DNA from: Plasmopara viticola
Lineage: Eukaryota > Oomycota > Peronosporomycetes > Peronosporales > Peronosporaceae
Reading direction: 5' to 3'
NCBI GenBank assembly: GCA_001695595.3
Contig: MBPM02000037.1
Coordinates: forward strand, 124,001 to 188,000
Length of the DNA stretch: 64,000 nt
Shown: positions 1 through 11,080 of the stretch, one piece after another
Layout: every line of letters starts with the position of its first letter
How positions within the stretch are numbered: position 1 is the stretch's first letter
The notes under the pieces: model-generated
What the model was told of the DNA's origin: nothing
What the model saw: the letters and a program-made list of their open reading frames with translations, nothing else
The model's database searches: none
Position numbers and translations under genes: made by a program

Positions 1-410
1 GCGCCCGGTGTTAAAGCTAGCTTGAACTTTTTAAGGCGGTCATGAAGTCAATATTGCTCAAGAAGCTGGAGAGACTGGCATCGACGCAAGGCTAGAAGCC
101 TTGTTTAAAGTGGTAGGAAGCGTAGTTGCAGCTCCCGGTCTGATGCCGAAGCGCCAACTGAGAGCGGCCAACCACTTTCTCCATAACAAATTTCGAGCTC
201 AAGCCGCCCATCGCCCTTTCGAGCACTGGCAACGACCATCTAGACTCTGAAGCTGAAGCGGAAGGAAAGCGGAGACGTAGTATTTGGACGCGCTGTGTCT
301 CGACCACATGTTCCTCAAACACAAAGACTTGTCCGAGATTTGGGCTCAGGCTGCCCGTCACCCTTTCGGTCTCCGGCGGCGACCGTCTAGTCTCCGTTCC
401 GGTCCAGTCA
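1..410 (+). repeat. Repeat family R1, fragment
   Basis: Positions about 44-400 match 14,692-15,060 in the same orientation and 1,690-1,310 in reverse, with many point differences. The fragment is joined near 410 to an oppositely oriented R1 unit, so the junction is a rearrangement. All reading frames are broken and no host gene is seen. The family looks retroelement-derived, but I cannot assign it to a class. Confidence 0.6.
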
Positions 411-2215
411 TCTTGGTGGGAAAGTCTTTGAGGAGTGGCCCAACATTACGGGCGCTGGTCGGGAGGCACTGGTTGGGGCCATCCTGGCTGGCTGGGGCCT
501 TGGTTGGCTTGACTTAGAAACTTGGAGGGATATAAAGAGATGAGAGTCTGATATCAGAGGCACAAAACAGCTGTCTTTCTTAATTAACCTTCGTAGTTGT
601 TCACTCTGATAATTTATATACTGTGAGAATTTATACACTGTATGGGAAGGATCAATCGAGCGATTGCAAAACACGTCGCAACATTGCCGTCGAAGAGGGC
701 ATGGCAAAGCTGGGGCATTCGAATGTTCCATCATTACTTGGGGATGGCTTGACGACAGCAGCGAACGATCTGGCCAACCTTCTTGAAGTTATTGGTCACA
801 TCATCGTCAACAAGGTTGGCTTGATTAAAATAGTCTTTTCAGACGTCGGGGTGCTTTCGACTTGCGTCGGTGACACCCATAAGCTCAAACGCCAATTGGA
901 TGGCGTGCGCAGTACATGAGTTATCCTCATCGTCCGTCATGGCAAGGATGGTGCGACAGTCTTAAGCCACAGAATTTGGTAGTTGATGTCGCGATTAAGG
1001 CGGCGTGCGAAGTATCTATCCAGATTGTCGTTAGATCTTAATTACCATCTGTTGAGGTTAATGGGTTTCAGGAAGCGTACACAACCCGACCCGGTCCAAT
1101 TCGAACCGCGGTTCAACATAGTTTTTACTTTTTACAGTTTAGGGTAATTACGTCATGTAGAATGAGTGGTTTCGAGAAGTAGAAGTGTAAGCCCCAATAA
1201 ATCAATCAATTCCAAAATTACTTCCTCTCAGTCGAGTGTTTTCGCTTTGACACAAACGACGCTTCACTTCGCTTCTTCAGCCTTCCTTACCTTCCGGCTT
1301 CAGAGACTCAACACCATCTTCGATGAGATGCTTGTGAGTGAGCCAAGAAGGCTGGGGACGGAGACTAGACGGTCGTCGCCGGAGATTGAGAGGTTGACAG
1401 GCTGCCTGAGCCCGACTTTCGACTTTGTCGCTGTGGTCGAGGACCCTGTGGTCGAGGCACAGCGCGTACTGGTACTACGTCTCCGCTTTTCCTCCGCTCC
1501 AGCTTGGGAGATTAGAGGGTCGTCGCTAGTGCTTGGAAGGGCGACGGAAGACTTGGACCCAAATTTGTTGCAGAGAAGTAGTTGGCCGCTCATAGTCGGC
1601 GCTTCGGCATCAGACCGTGAGCTTCAAGCACGCCTCCTGCCACTCAAAGAAGGCACTAAACCTTGCGTCGATGCCATTCTCTCCAGCTTTTGAGCAATAT
1701 TGACTTCACGACCGCTTTAAACGCCCATGCTAATACTCCGAGTTCCAACACCGGACGTTGTCCTAAGGCCAGCTACTATGAGCGATGACACATCCACCCA
1801 GCGCTACCAACTCCGAAAGCGTTCTGCCGAACAACTTGTTGCCATGCAGGACCTCAAACCTACGTGCCGCTCTCCAGCCATAGTCGAAGTCGTTGAGATC
1901 GAGAGTATCGACGATCACCGGGGTCCCGCTGATGCTTACGAATATCATGTCGGTCCAGATCTTGGTGGGATACTTTTTAGGGAGTGGTCCAACATTATAA
2001 GCGCTGGTCGGGAGGCACTGGTTGGTGCCATCCTGGCTGGCTGAGGCCTTGGTCGGCTTGACTAGGAAACTTGAAGTAATATTAGGAGACGAGAGTTTCA
2101 ATATCAGAGGCGCAAAACAACTGTCTTACTTTATCAACTTCCTTAGTCTCTCGATCTATAACATTATATACTGTGAGATTTTATGCAATATCTAACAGAT
2201 AAGCCGATCATCTGA
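411..2215 (-). repeat. Repeat family R1, two units in tandem (reverse)
   Basis: Read on the minus strand, one unit runs from about 2,215 to 690 and a second starts near 690 and stops at 410. Each unit opens with an AT-rich stretch containing a TATA-like box next to the sequence TCTCACAG. An open frame follows; at 2,101-1,763 it gives a 112-residue peptide with the conserved core DTLDLNDFDYG and HGNKLFG. The middle of the unit (about 1,700-700) is full of stops. The start TGTTAGATAT resembles Copia LTR ends, but I found no clear primer-binding site or polymerase, so the class stays open. The same units recur at 14,165-16,092 in the opposite orientation. Confidence 0.55.
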
Positions 2216-2229
2216 TGCGCCAAAAATAG

Positions 2230-4830
2230 TTTGGAGCCAAGTCAAGTCAATCGGCGAGCTTTGGCAGAATTGTGGACGGCTTCACAAAGCGCACAGAAAA
2301 CAGTGGTGTTGTTGGTGCGCATTAAAGTACGCATTGGGCGAAAGGACAGCACAGACCGGAGCGACGCTTGCTGCTCTATATCGTACACTTTAAGCATGCA
2401 CGCACGCACGTGCGCACCAAATGTGGTGTGCATATCCGGAGCGCAAGCACTAGAGGCAGAGGCACACGCTAGCAATACAAATCGTCATTGTTTACTGTCC
2501 ACAGCGAGTGGAGCGTGATGCAACGTGTGATCTACCACAAGTCACGCACGCACCACGATGGCATGGTCGTGCCGAGCGGGCAAAAGGGCAGGTCGGCGAC
2601 CAAGAACAATGTCGATCCATGTCAGCGTGGTGACGAAGAAAGCTGACCAGCCACGAAACAGGATGGGCCACAGCTTGGCTGGTAAAACGCACTCGAAGAA
2701 CAGATGTCGCTCGGTTTCCACTGCGTTGCACCCGCTGCGCGCGCAGTAGATGATGTCGTGATGTGCCTCGCGCAAGAACGAGAAACGTGAGCGTACTGGC
2801 AGCAGTCGAACGGCGAGTCAAAATTGCAGGTCTACGTATACAGGAAGCTGCAATTGACGCTTAGGCTGGCTCTTAAATACCTTGATGTGGGATGTCGTGG
2901 CGTGTGCATCGTGGGGCTGGATCGGTTGTGGCTTTGTGAATGTGAAAGTCTTCAAAACAAGCAGAGAATTTGGGATTGTGGCTTCAAGGCCACAACACAT
3001 GCGTTTTACCACAAAAACACCGACGCATGGCGCAGTGAGACACATCCTGGATGCAGAAACGGTGCTTTAGTGCACAGATCATGGAGTCGCTCGAAGACTT
3101 GCGTGGATTCTTGATGAAAGAGTCGGAGACAATGGTACTGCTACCATACGGAAATCAACGTGAGCCGGTAGTCGATGTGGCCGCGCGCAAACGCACCAGC
3201 ATCGGTCATGCACTATCAACGTCCATAAATTCGGCAAGACGCGGAAGCTTAAAGGCGGTTGAGGTGTGCTACGGTAGCTACACGGGGGCTCGGCAATTAT
3301 GCTCAGCCTACGCCGCAAATTCCTCGAGCAGTCAAATCGGGCAGCGAATACAAAACGGAAATCGGCGTCGGCGTGGGATCAGGTTGGTTGTTTTAGCACA
3401 TAGGCGAGGCGGGCGAGAGGAGTAGGGTATTGCCATGTGACTTCTTACTTTAAAATATACCACAAACGTCAGACCTGGCGCCACCACTGGGCAAACACAT
3501 CTTCCTGAAGCAGAGGACCGAGGTGCATGGAGTCAACGGAACGGAAGTTGAGGGGCCGCCAGGGATCCCACGTGAGTAGCTCAAGCGACAGGAGAAGACT
3601 CTTGGTGTTGTCCATATTTCGTTGGATCGAGGTGGACGCAGCAATGAGCTGAAGCACTTCTGACAGCTTCGATGCTGGGTACTGACGGTCTATCGTCGGA
3701 GCGAGGTTGATGCAAAAAATATTGGGAATCAGCTGGACGTGCTTGGTGCTGTGTTCGTAGCGACGTACGAGTGCAAGCAGTTGAGCGTGAAATGCCACTG
3801 CTTGACGACCCGTTGTAGGATTGGCACATGTACGGTGTAGTGCCACAACCAAAAGAGAGCACCATCGATAGTGCAATCAGCAGGCATCTTCGCAAGATGC
3901 GAGCGCAACGGAGCTACTGCAAGGAACATTTTTATCGCCGGTCTAGGAACTGTACGATGGCGTCTTTGACTTGATTCTGACCAAGCAGGATGCCCTGCAA
4001 ACTGATCCTTTCACCACGTTAGAGCACCCTGACGTCTAGCAGACTGAGAGGGTCGGTTTGTCGGCTCAGAGGCAAAAAGCACGCATCTGGCGAAGTTGAG
4101 CTTGGCTCCAGAGCTATTGCAGTACAGCTGAAGTGTCAAGCTGTGCCTGGATGCCGGACACTGAGCTAGAGAGGAAAGTTGAAACATCAGCGAAGAAAAC
4201 GCTGGTGGCGGTGTGGTCTTTGGAAAGGCAAACACCTTGCTTTTTATGCTGAAGAAGCAGGTTCCCTCAAGGTTCGATGACCATGGAAAACAGCAGCGCT
4301 GAGATTGGATTGCCTTGCTTGCCTCCCCGAGTGGGGAAGATCGGCGGCTGGATGTGGCCTTCGAACACGAGGTGTGCCTAAGGTCGAAGTAAACAAACTA
4401 TGTCCAGTCAATAAAGGCACCACCACATCTCATGCGATCGAGCACTTGACACATCGACCCGAATGTACGCCAATTCGAAGTCGTGAAGCACATTGTAGGT
4501 TTCTTCGTCGCCTGCAGTTATGAGGTCTTGCAGGTCGGCCACGAAGCGCACACGGTGGTGAATAGACTAACCGTTTTCAAATGCCTTCTGGTCGACGCGA
4601 ATAAGGCTAAGAAGAAGAGCTGAAGGCGGTAGGTCAGTATCTGGGACAACTCCGCAAGGTCAACGCCCATGGGCGAGATCGGCTGAACGTTGTCGGGGTT
4701 GTCACGCGAGCCATTTTTGTGCAAAATGCACGCAGCGATTTTCGCTGGGATAATTGTGCGATTTATATGCTCGTCAAAATATTTTATACCGTCCATCACG
4801 GTTGAGAAGGTCTCACAAGTTTTTATACAT
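2230..4830 (-). mobile_element. LINE (non-LTR retrotransposon) remnant, RT to zinc-binding tail
   Basis: On the minus strand this reads, through stops and frameshifts, as the 3' two thirds of a LINE polyprotein. Reverse transcriptase blocks include NPDNVQPISPM near 4,700, an SIHH-type motif and a KQG-like palm motif near 4,310. It ends in an RT-associated zinc-binding block at about 2,740-2,600 (YCARSGC, then HLFFEC, then LW). A decayed gypsy-type pol is less likely because of that zf-RVT block. The stretch 4,003-4,830 is repeated at 26,590-27,473 and 2,230-3,998 at 12,498-14,160, both inverted. No frame is intact, so the element is dead. It abuts an R1 unit at about 2,225. Confidence 0.75.
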
Positions 4831-5041
4831 AACATTTGCGGGTGACTGCAGTAAAGTAGTCAGTATTTGCTCGCCAGTCTTTGCTGATAGCTTAATTGTT
4901 TGTTTAAAAAAAGGTATGAAGCCAAACCCAAAAGAATAATACCCGCTGTGATTGCGGTAGTGATCATGTATCGCTGAGCTTACAGGAGATCTCAGGCTAC
5001 CTTTTTGGCAAAACCTCGTCTAAGTTTGGCATCATTGCTTT

Positions 5042-5251
5042 GACAGAAACTCTTTGCGCGAGGCTATACCAGAAATTGAGCCTAGAGTCTCTCGCACTCG
5101 AAACTACCGATCGAAAGGAAAGCTCAGGTGTGACAGATGCCAGCAAGATATAAAAACATTAAGAACCAACGCACATTTGATGAAAATAGCCGACATCAAA
5201 GTGTGTATCCCTTGTTTCGCAATTGGCCGAGGTGTTTGTTGCAACAAATAA
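5042..5251 (+). pseudogene. Cys-rich reading-frame fragment, conserved in both arms
   Basis: An open frame without a good start codon encodes about 69 residues ending in a zinc-ribbon-like pattern: CDRC, a spacer of roughly 24 residues, then CIPC and a final VCC. The inverted copy at 26,211-26,417 keeps the frame and all cysteines with three substitutions (I to T, V to A, N to S). The nearest upstream stop is about 20 bp away, and the only internal ATG falls after the first cysteine pair. It may be the last exon of a lost gene or part of a transposon. I do not recognise the family. Confidence 0.3.
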
Positions 5252-5925
5252 TCAAGTGACCAGTTTGGACTGCCGAAATGTTGTCGAATCGTTTAATGCA
5301 GTCGCCCGCCACTCTTTCACACGGAGAATATTCGGACCTTTTTGATCGTGAGAGACACTTTAAACTATCATTACGAGTACGAAGAGAATACTACTATCGT
5401 AGCTATCGTGTGTTCGCCAAAACACAAATTTGATGCTCTACAGATAGCGATGCAGCACTTTGTTTCGCGCTACGCTCAGATTTCTTAAGATTGAGAATTC
5501 GCACATGCGGCCACAATGTTTAGCATCATTGCGTTAGTAGGCTTCCATTGCGTTCGCATGTGAGAATTTCTTTCTAAAGAAGTATTTTGTCTTTTTGCTG
5601 CATCGCTGTCAGTGAACACTCAACGTTCTCTTTTTACTACGTCACTGTTGGCGACTTTACGATCCTGATGCTATTTGTATACTCGTATGTAATGAATGCT
5701 ATTACACTATTACACGGTGACTTACTACGTCAAATAGCAGCAGTAATTACTAACACATAAACCTGCTGTTTTGCTACTTTACAAACCTACGCACTGCACT
5801 ATCGAGGTCGTTGTTGAGCTCGTCATCGCGCCCCAAAAGTGTCTCTCGGCCAGATGGTGCTCTCAAACCTTCGATGGACATTCTGTAGCACATTTGTAAA
5901 AAAGTCGTCTTGACGCAAAGACAAG

Positions 5926-8385
5926 ATGAATCTCCGACGATTCGCCGCCTCTATCTTTGTCAGCGTACTCTGCCTCACATCGACTGTCAAGCTCGGACCG
6001 GTGCAGGCTCAGGAATGCACAGTCAAAGACAAATTCTTTGGTTTTCTCGTGGATATTTTGCCCGCGACGTATGGTCTCAACACTTGCATTGCAAATAACG
6101 TGGGTACGATTGCCAAAGCCGTGGCCAGTACTCTCTTTAGCAGTTGCAGTGCCTTGGACATTTACGACGTGGTGAAGAATAATGACCTTAGAGGACTCTT
6201 TGACCTTTTCAAAGCCATCATGGCGAAACCTAGTGACGTGTCCCCACTCCTTTACAAGTACATGCTGGCGCAAAACGACGATCGCGTGGACAATTTGTGC
6301 GATGCGTTCAGTGGAACGTTTGGACCTTGTGGCGAAAAGGTCATTCCAAAACTCCTTCCAGAGCTCATAAAGGACGACAAGTGCTGTAGTCAAATCAGTG
6401 ATGTCCTGGAAATGCTCAATATTATTGTTCCGGCCGACAAGAACTTGAATTATTTTATTGTCAATGAACTCATTGACGGCTTTAACCGCTTTTTGTGTTC
6501 AAAGCGAGGCAAATCGTCTTGCGGCCTCGAAATGTTTCGACAATTGACACAAAAGTACAAGGAAGAAGAGTTTGATTTCTTCCAGCATGTCGTGTTTCCA
6601 TTCATGACCATTGGACCGGGCGAAGAGTGCTCGGGGTTGTCGGGGAAACCTTTTACAGACACGGCTTCAAAGGCTGTCACGACGATCATCAATCATGGCT
6701 GTTGCGTCCATCACATGCGTCCTTTTATCCAGACTCTGCAAACTGCCATCAAGTACCTCACTGGCAGCCACACTTGGGATATTGTTGGCGGCATGGTGTC
6801 TTTCAAGGCTCCAGACGGCAAGTTTGTCGACACTCTTGCCGGTACGACGACGTGTCAATTTGAAGAAAGATGCAAAGATCCAAAAGGAATGGCCGATGAT
6901 TTGCCCATGACGCGTGATCCTGGATCGAAAAACCCCGGTAAGAACGATGTATTCGGCACGGACTGCAAGCTGGTGGATAAATGCGATGCAGCCAAGTCCA
7001 TATGCAGCCAAGTGTGCGAACGAGGCTCGGTGGCCGTACCCGAGTGGCTTCGATCCACGCTCGCGTATCAGCGAAATTTAGCGATCCGGAGTCCATTTTG
7101 TCTGACCCAATTCCCTGCTTCCCACAACAGTGCCATCACGCTCGCGGATGGGTTTGGCAATCGGGACCAGCTCTTTAATCGCAACTTGCACCCCGACCGG
7201 TGGTGGTCGTACCTAAAGACGAACAATCAGGTGCTGAGCTTGACCGACCAGCTCAACGTCGGCATCCGATTCGTCGAGATTGACACGCACTTTTTTCTAA
7301 AACAACTTCGGACGGGACATTGTGGAACTCTCGGCTTGGAAACTGTCGCGGGCTTCTTTGGCGCCCTTGGTAAGGCACTTGGGAATTACGGCACGTACGA
7401 TTGGGGACCGGAACTGTTGGGGTGTTTTCCCTCCATTTCTGGCATTGAGGCTTCCGAACAGCCTTTGACCCTCAACGCTCTCAGTGAGATTAAAGATTGG
7501 CTCGATGCTAACCCGGAGGAATTTTTGATTGTGTATTTGGACACTGGCTCCGACATTAAGCGAACGAACAAGTTTGGGGACATCGACACGCTTCTTACTG
7601 ATGTGTTTGGCGAGTTGATCGTTCCACTGAAAGATCTCGAAGACCTCGCTGCCAATAAGTGGCAAGGTAAAAGTATCAACCTCTTTCGCAAGGCTGGATT
7701 CCGAGTCTTGGCGCTCACGAATACCAAGACGGGCGTGGCCTACAATATGTTTGACCTCTGCGGTGGCAGCAAGGATCTTCCCATCAATTTCATTAATGAT
7801 CTGCCAGATGGGAAGCGTCAACTTGGTGGGATTGATATCTACAGCCGAAACAACTGGATCCGGACGTGGTCCGACCAGCTCCGATACATTTCGATGGCTG
7901 CCTCTGGCACTATAACAAGAGACTTTCCAGTCTTCTTGGATGCCGAGAGTATTCCCAACTATCTTCGATGGAACCTCAATCTCATCGCACTCGATAATGT
8001 GGACGTTGCCAAGATAGCCGCTCACGTGTGGTCGTGGGCAGACAAGGAGCCCAGTACGACTGAGCGCGGCGCCTATGCGCTCATGAATGGCGACGGCCGA
8101 TGGGTGACTAGTACGACGGCAAAGAAAGAGTTTCGTGCCTGCTGGCGTAGCAACGTTACAACGTGGGACCTCGTGCCGTTTGCTGAAGAGTGTCCCGGTG
8201 GATCAATTTACGAGCCGCCCATGGATCCGTACCAGAATTACTTGCTTCATCAAGCGATCACGACCAAGAAAGTCAAAGAGACGTGCGTGGTGATTAATGC
8301 AGTGGTAGAGTCCACCGAGACACTCACACCTGTGCCTGTGTCGCGAAATAGAGAGACGCGAGACGAAAAGATGGAAAAAGGGTGA
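5926..8385 (+). CDS. Secreted PI-PLC-like phosphodiesterase, copy 1
   Basis: The gene encodes 819 residues in one exon. Residues 1-28 form a signal peptide ending near VQA. Residues about 30-370 are a cysteine-rich, mostly helical region I cannot name, with CC pairs near 153 and 259. Residues about 380-790 look like a PLC-like phosphodiesterase TIM barrel: PASHNS at 397-402 supplies the first histidine, FVEIDTH at 449-455 the acidic residues, and RTGHCG at 462-467 a second candidate histidine. No Y or C2 domain is present, as in bacterial and secreted eukaryotic PI-PLC X-type enzymes. The likely job is extracellular or cell-surface cleavage of phosphoinositide or GPI-type lipids; this is inferred from the fold. 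The ATG at 5,926 directly precedes the signal peptide. The copy at 23,076-25,535 differs at five residues that I could find. Confidence 0.8.
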   Translation: MNLRRFAASIFVSVLCLTSTVKLGPVQAQECTVKDKFFGFLVDILPATYGLNTCIANNVGTIAKAVASTLFSSCSALDIYDVVKNNDLRGLFDLFKAIMAKPSDVSPLLYKYMLAQNDDRVDNLCDAFSGTFGPCGEKVIPKLLPELIKDDKCCSQISDVLEMLNIIVPADKNLNYFIVNELIDGFNRFLCSKRGKSSCGLEMFRQLTQKYKEEEFDFFQHVVFPFMTIGPGEECSGLSGKPFTDTASKAVTTIINHGCCVHHMRPFIQTLQTAIKYLTGSHTWDIVGGMVSFKAPDGKFVDTLAGTTTCQFEERCKDPKGMADDLPMTRDPGSKNPGKNDVFGTDCKLVDKCDAAKSICSQVCERGSVAVPEWLRSTLAYQRNLAIRSPFCLTQFPASHNSAITLADGFGNRDQLFNRNLHPDRWWSYLKTNNQVLSLTDQLNVGIRFVEIDTHFFLKQLRTGHCGTLGLETVAGFFGALGKALGNYGTYDWGPELLGCFPSISGIEASEQPLTLNALSEIKDWLDANPEEFLIVYLDTGSDIKRTNKFGDIDTLLTDVFGELIVPLKDLEDLAANKWQGKSINLFRKAGFRVLALTNTKTGVAYNMFDLCGGSKDLPINFINDLPDGKRQLGGIDIYSRNNWIRTWSDQLRYISMAASGTITRDFPVFLDAESIPNYLRWNLNLIALDNVDVAKIAAHVWSWADKEPSTTERGAYALMNGDGRWVTSTTAKKEFRACWRSNVTTWDLVPFAEECPGGSIYEPPMDPYQNYLLHQAITTKKVKETCVVINAVVESTETLTPVPVSRNRETRDEKMEKG

Positions 8386-8996
8386 ATAGCTACGTCTTGT
8401 TGTTAGGTGCACGTGCATATAACCGCGTGACACGACTCTATGGGGTACAAGGAAGAAATCGATGTAGTAAAGTTCAACTATCATTATTTACAGAATGTGC
8501 AACACACTAATCGCTGTACTACTTTAGAGTGAAGAATCTTGAGAGTTACTTTAGCAACTAGTACGTTCAAGTAATGGTACTCAAACACGCAAAAGCAATG
8601 TGATCGAGTCATATTAAATCTGCTTGTCACGATGACGGGTATCAATCATTACATCGTCCAGGTCGAGACGGACTTATTGGTTATTCGACATCACGGACAC
8701 TTTCACGAATGGTATGCTGAGTAATGAATGAACTTGACAAGGCGGGTAACGTATCACTTTTTTATGACGAATGGCAGTGCGAATGACAATTTGCTCAATC
8801 AAGCACAACGTGATGTGCCATGACCCGCAGAAGTTTTTCCGTAAATTACGTTTTTATTAACGTTTTAACCTACTTGCTAGAAAGACTTGAGGTTATTCTC
8901 CGAGCTATCGATATCCTCATCATCTCCATCAAGTAGTCATCATAGTTGTCGTACGATATAAAAGTGCAGAGGAAATGACTCCGAATTAAGTAATAT

Positions 8997-9070
8997 TGAG
9001 TATTTTTACAATGTGTCGTCATGTCTTTTCATTTATCTTCATATGAAAAAAAGAAAATATTCATTTACCA
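8997..9070 (+). promoter_or_regulatory. Upstream region of F-box-like gene, next to arm edge
   Basis: Only about 74 bp separate the end of the inverted arm (8,996) from the ATG at 9,071. The gene's promoter therefore probably lies partly inside the duplicated arm, in the 3' flank of the phospholipase gene. The segment is AT-rich; I cannot point to a specific core element. Confidence 0.3.
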
Positions 9071-11080
9071 ATGGAGCGTCTTCCTCTACCTAGCTTCTTG
9101 TCCGTGCTGGCATTCGCGGTCCACGACTATCGCGAAGACATCATCCCTACAAAGCGTCAATTTCCTTTGGTCGGCCTCAGGCCACTTGCACTCGTTTGCA
9201 AATCCTGGTACACTCTCGTTCGCGAGGTCGCGGCTCAGTGTCAACGCTCTACGCTCACGTTAGACTTTTCATCGGGATCCCATTTCGAGTTCTTGAGACA
9301 GTGTCGTCAACTTACAGAAAGGGGTCCGTATATCGTAGATTTGAGCATTCAACTAAGAAGACCGACGCAACGAGGAAATATATTGTACCAGTTTCAACGG
9401 GGCCGCAACGACTTTCAAATTGATTGGCATGTCGTCTTTTCTCGCCTCCCCGCACTGCAAAGACTGGATCTATCGGGTGTGCAATTGGCCAGTGGACAAG
9501 TCAAATCAATTCTCAAGTGTGCAGCTAAGTATTGCAAGAATGTTGAGGCACTTGTGTTGGCTACAGTGGATGAAATGCTGCAATTTCCAGTCGACTTTGA
9601 CTCGATCTTAAAAGCTTTGTATAAGGCCCTCGACACTTGGTACGCAGAGGGAACGCGCAGGGGTTTGCGACAATTGACTATCCCAGTGCTTGGTGAGACA
9701 AGTCGATTCCAAACAATTCACCACTTTTTCGACAAAGTGGTGAAATGTTGTCCAGAATTGGAATATTTGGATGGGTACAAGAAGACACTGTGTGAATTGG
9801 ACAAGTTGACATGCGGTGATAACTGGTATATCACAGTGAAACAATGGAGGGAGTTTAATGCCACGTGTACGCAGTTGCGGGAATTTCATTGGGTAGTCGT
9901 CCCTTTTGCTGACCCGTTCTTCAAAGTGTTTGGCAAACACGTGAAGCCAAAGCTAAAGAAACTTACTTTTGCCAACAATCTAATGTGGAAATGGGAACAG
10001 TATTTTGACATGCTTAAAGAGACTGCTGAGGCTCCGCTATCGTCGACTCGGGAAACCTTGACGCAACGACGAGGGTATGGAGGAGACGCAACCGATGTGA
10101 GCAGTGCACTGAAAGGGTGCCCGGCACTAGAAGATTTGGCAGTCAAGCTGTATCATCCAAATTATGAAGTGGATGAGGACACTGCAGAGCTCGAAGAGTT
10201 TGTACTTGAGGGAATTGTAAACATTGACATTTATGGCAACAAATTTTGCGAGACCATCGCAAAGTACTGTCCGTGGTTAACAAAGTTTTGTATCTTGGAA
10301 GTTGCAGAGGGTCACAACAGCCACCTCACACCGATTCGAACGTTTACAGACCAAGGGTTAGTTGCTCTTGCGAATTTGAAATATCTAACTCTGCTGGAAT
10401 TACGCCCAATCAATTGCACAGGCAATGGCCTTTTTAACTTTCTTGACAGCTTATCAAATGAGTTTATGGGACAGCGAACACTTCAAATCTGCGTTGGCGG
10501 TCATTTAAGTCTCGCATTTTATGAAGTCGTACGAGATCTTTTAAATCAATTAAACGCGAAAAGTTCCGCAGAGCTCGGGTGGGGACGCCGCAAATTCGTC
10601 TTGCGTCTGCTAAACTCTAATTATGACTCGGTCAAGCCAGAGTGGAGTGAGCAATACTTGAGTAGTTTGGAACATGTGGCGGAGGGCATTGAAAAGACGC
10701 ACCCGACACTGCGACTTCGAATTACGACTGTTGGTCGTCGAGGCCAAACCTTTAAACGCATCAATGAGCTTGGGCTGTACACGACGTATGCTACGCCAAG
10801 CTTATGGTACGACTGGTGCGACAAGAAAAATGGTCAGAAGGCTACATTTGTGGATCGTCGGGACGATGAGGTTTCCATCTTCGATCACGATTTACATACA
10901 CTGCCTCTCGAGTTGCGACACCCGGAACTACTGAATCCGGATTTGCTTCCACTCGACTACGAGCTGCCAATGGACTATTTTGAAGCGACCGGTGGATACG
11001 GTGACTATGATGACTACTATGAGGAAGATTATAGGTATGACGATGGATATGACGGGTACGATGAAGAATTCTGGGAGTAG
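9071..11080 (+). CDS. F-box-like protein with degenerate LRR region
   Basis: A single-exon gene of 669 residues. The N-terminus (residues 1-55) resembles an F-box: a leading LPLPSFL segment, then LALVCKSWYTLV. This would bind SKP1 in an SCF ubiquitin ligase, though the middle of the motif is loose. Residues 60-560 contain spaced leucine-rich segments such as LQRLDLSGVQL (near 130) and LEYLDGYKK, which resemble irregular LRRs and would select the substrate. The last 40 residues are an unusual acidic, tyrosine-rich tail (repeated YDDYYEED-like units). A diverged paralogue of similar layout lies at 52,759-54,621 but lacks this tail. Substrate unknown; the F-box assignment rests on motif reading only. 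Confidence 0.65.
   Translation: MERLPLPSFLSVLAFAVHDYREDIIPTKRQFPLVGLRPLALVCKSWYTLVREVAAQCQRSTLTLDFSSGSHFEFLRQCRQLTERGPYIVDLSIQLRRPTQRGNILYQFQRGRNDFQIDWHVVFSRLPALQRLDLSGVQLASGQVKSILKCAAKYCKNVEALVLATVDEMLQFPVDFDSILKALYKALDTWYAEGTRRGLRQLTIPVLGETSRFQTIHHFFDKVVKCCPELEYLDGYKKTLCELDKLTCGDNWYITVKQWREFNATCTQLREFHWVVVPFADPFFKVFGKHVKPKLKKLTFANNLMWKWEQYFDMLKETAEAPLSSTRETLTQRRGYGGDATDVSSALKGCPALEDLAVKLYHPNYEVDEDTAELEEFVLEGIVNIDIYGNKFCETIAKYCPWLTKFCILEVAEGHNSHLTPIRTFTDQGLVALANLKYLTLLELRPINCTGNGLFNFLDSLSNEFMGQRTLQICVGGHLSLAFYEVVRDLLNQLNAKSSAELGWGRRKFVLRLLNSNYDSVKPEWSEQYLSSLEHVAEGIEKTHPTLRLRITTVGRRGQTFKRINELGLYTTYATPSLWYDWCDKKNGQKATFVDRRDDEVSIFDHDLHTLPLELRHPELLNPDLLPLDYELPMDYFEATGGYGDYDDYYEEDYRYDDGYDGYDEEFWE

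Larger units (their letters stand above)
4003..8996. repeat. Inverted-repeat arm A (partner 22,447-27,473)
   Basis: This block matches 22,447-27,473 in inverted orientation. It contains LINE reverse transcriptase sequence, about 950 bp of non-coding sequence 5' of a phospholipase-like gene, the gene itself and about 600 bp of 3' flank. Over the gene and flanks I see only scattered single-base changes, while the LINE part differs noticeably more. The right edge is sharp at about 8,996, where the sequence changes to the upstream region of the F-box gene. The left edge against the partner is at about 4,003, in the middle of the LINE. Confidence 0.85.

Noticed and set aside
1166..1693. A 175-residue open frame as a host gene
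   Set aside because: It is the antisense of a repeat R1 unit, present in several diverged copies with stops.
7297..8025. A 242-residue open frame on the strand opposite the phospholipase gene, repeated in copy 2
   Set aside because: It is conserved only because the sense gene is; the peptide has no domain features and the sense strand has signal peptide and catalytic motifs.
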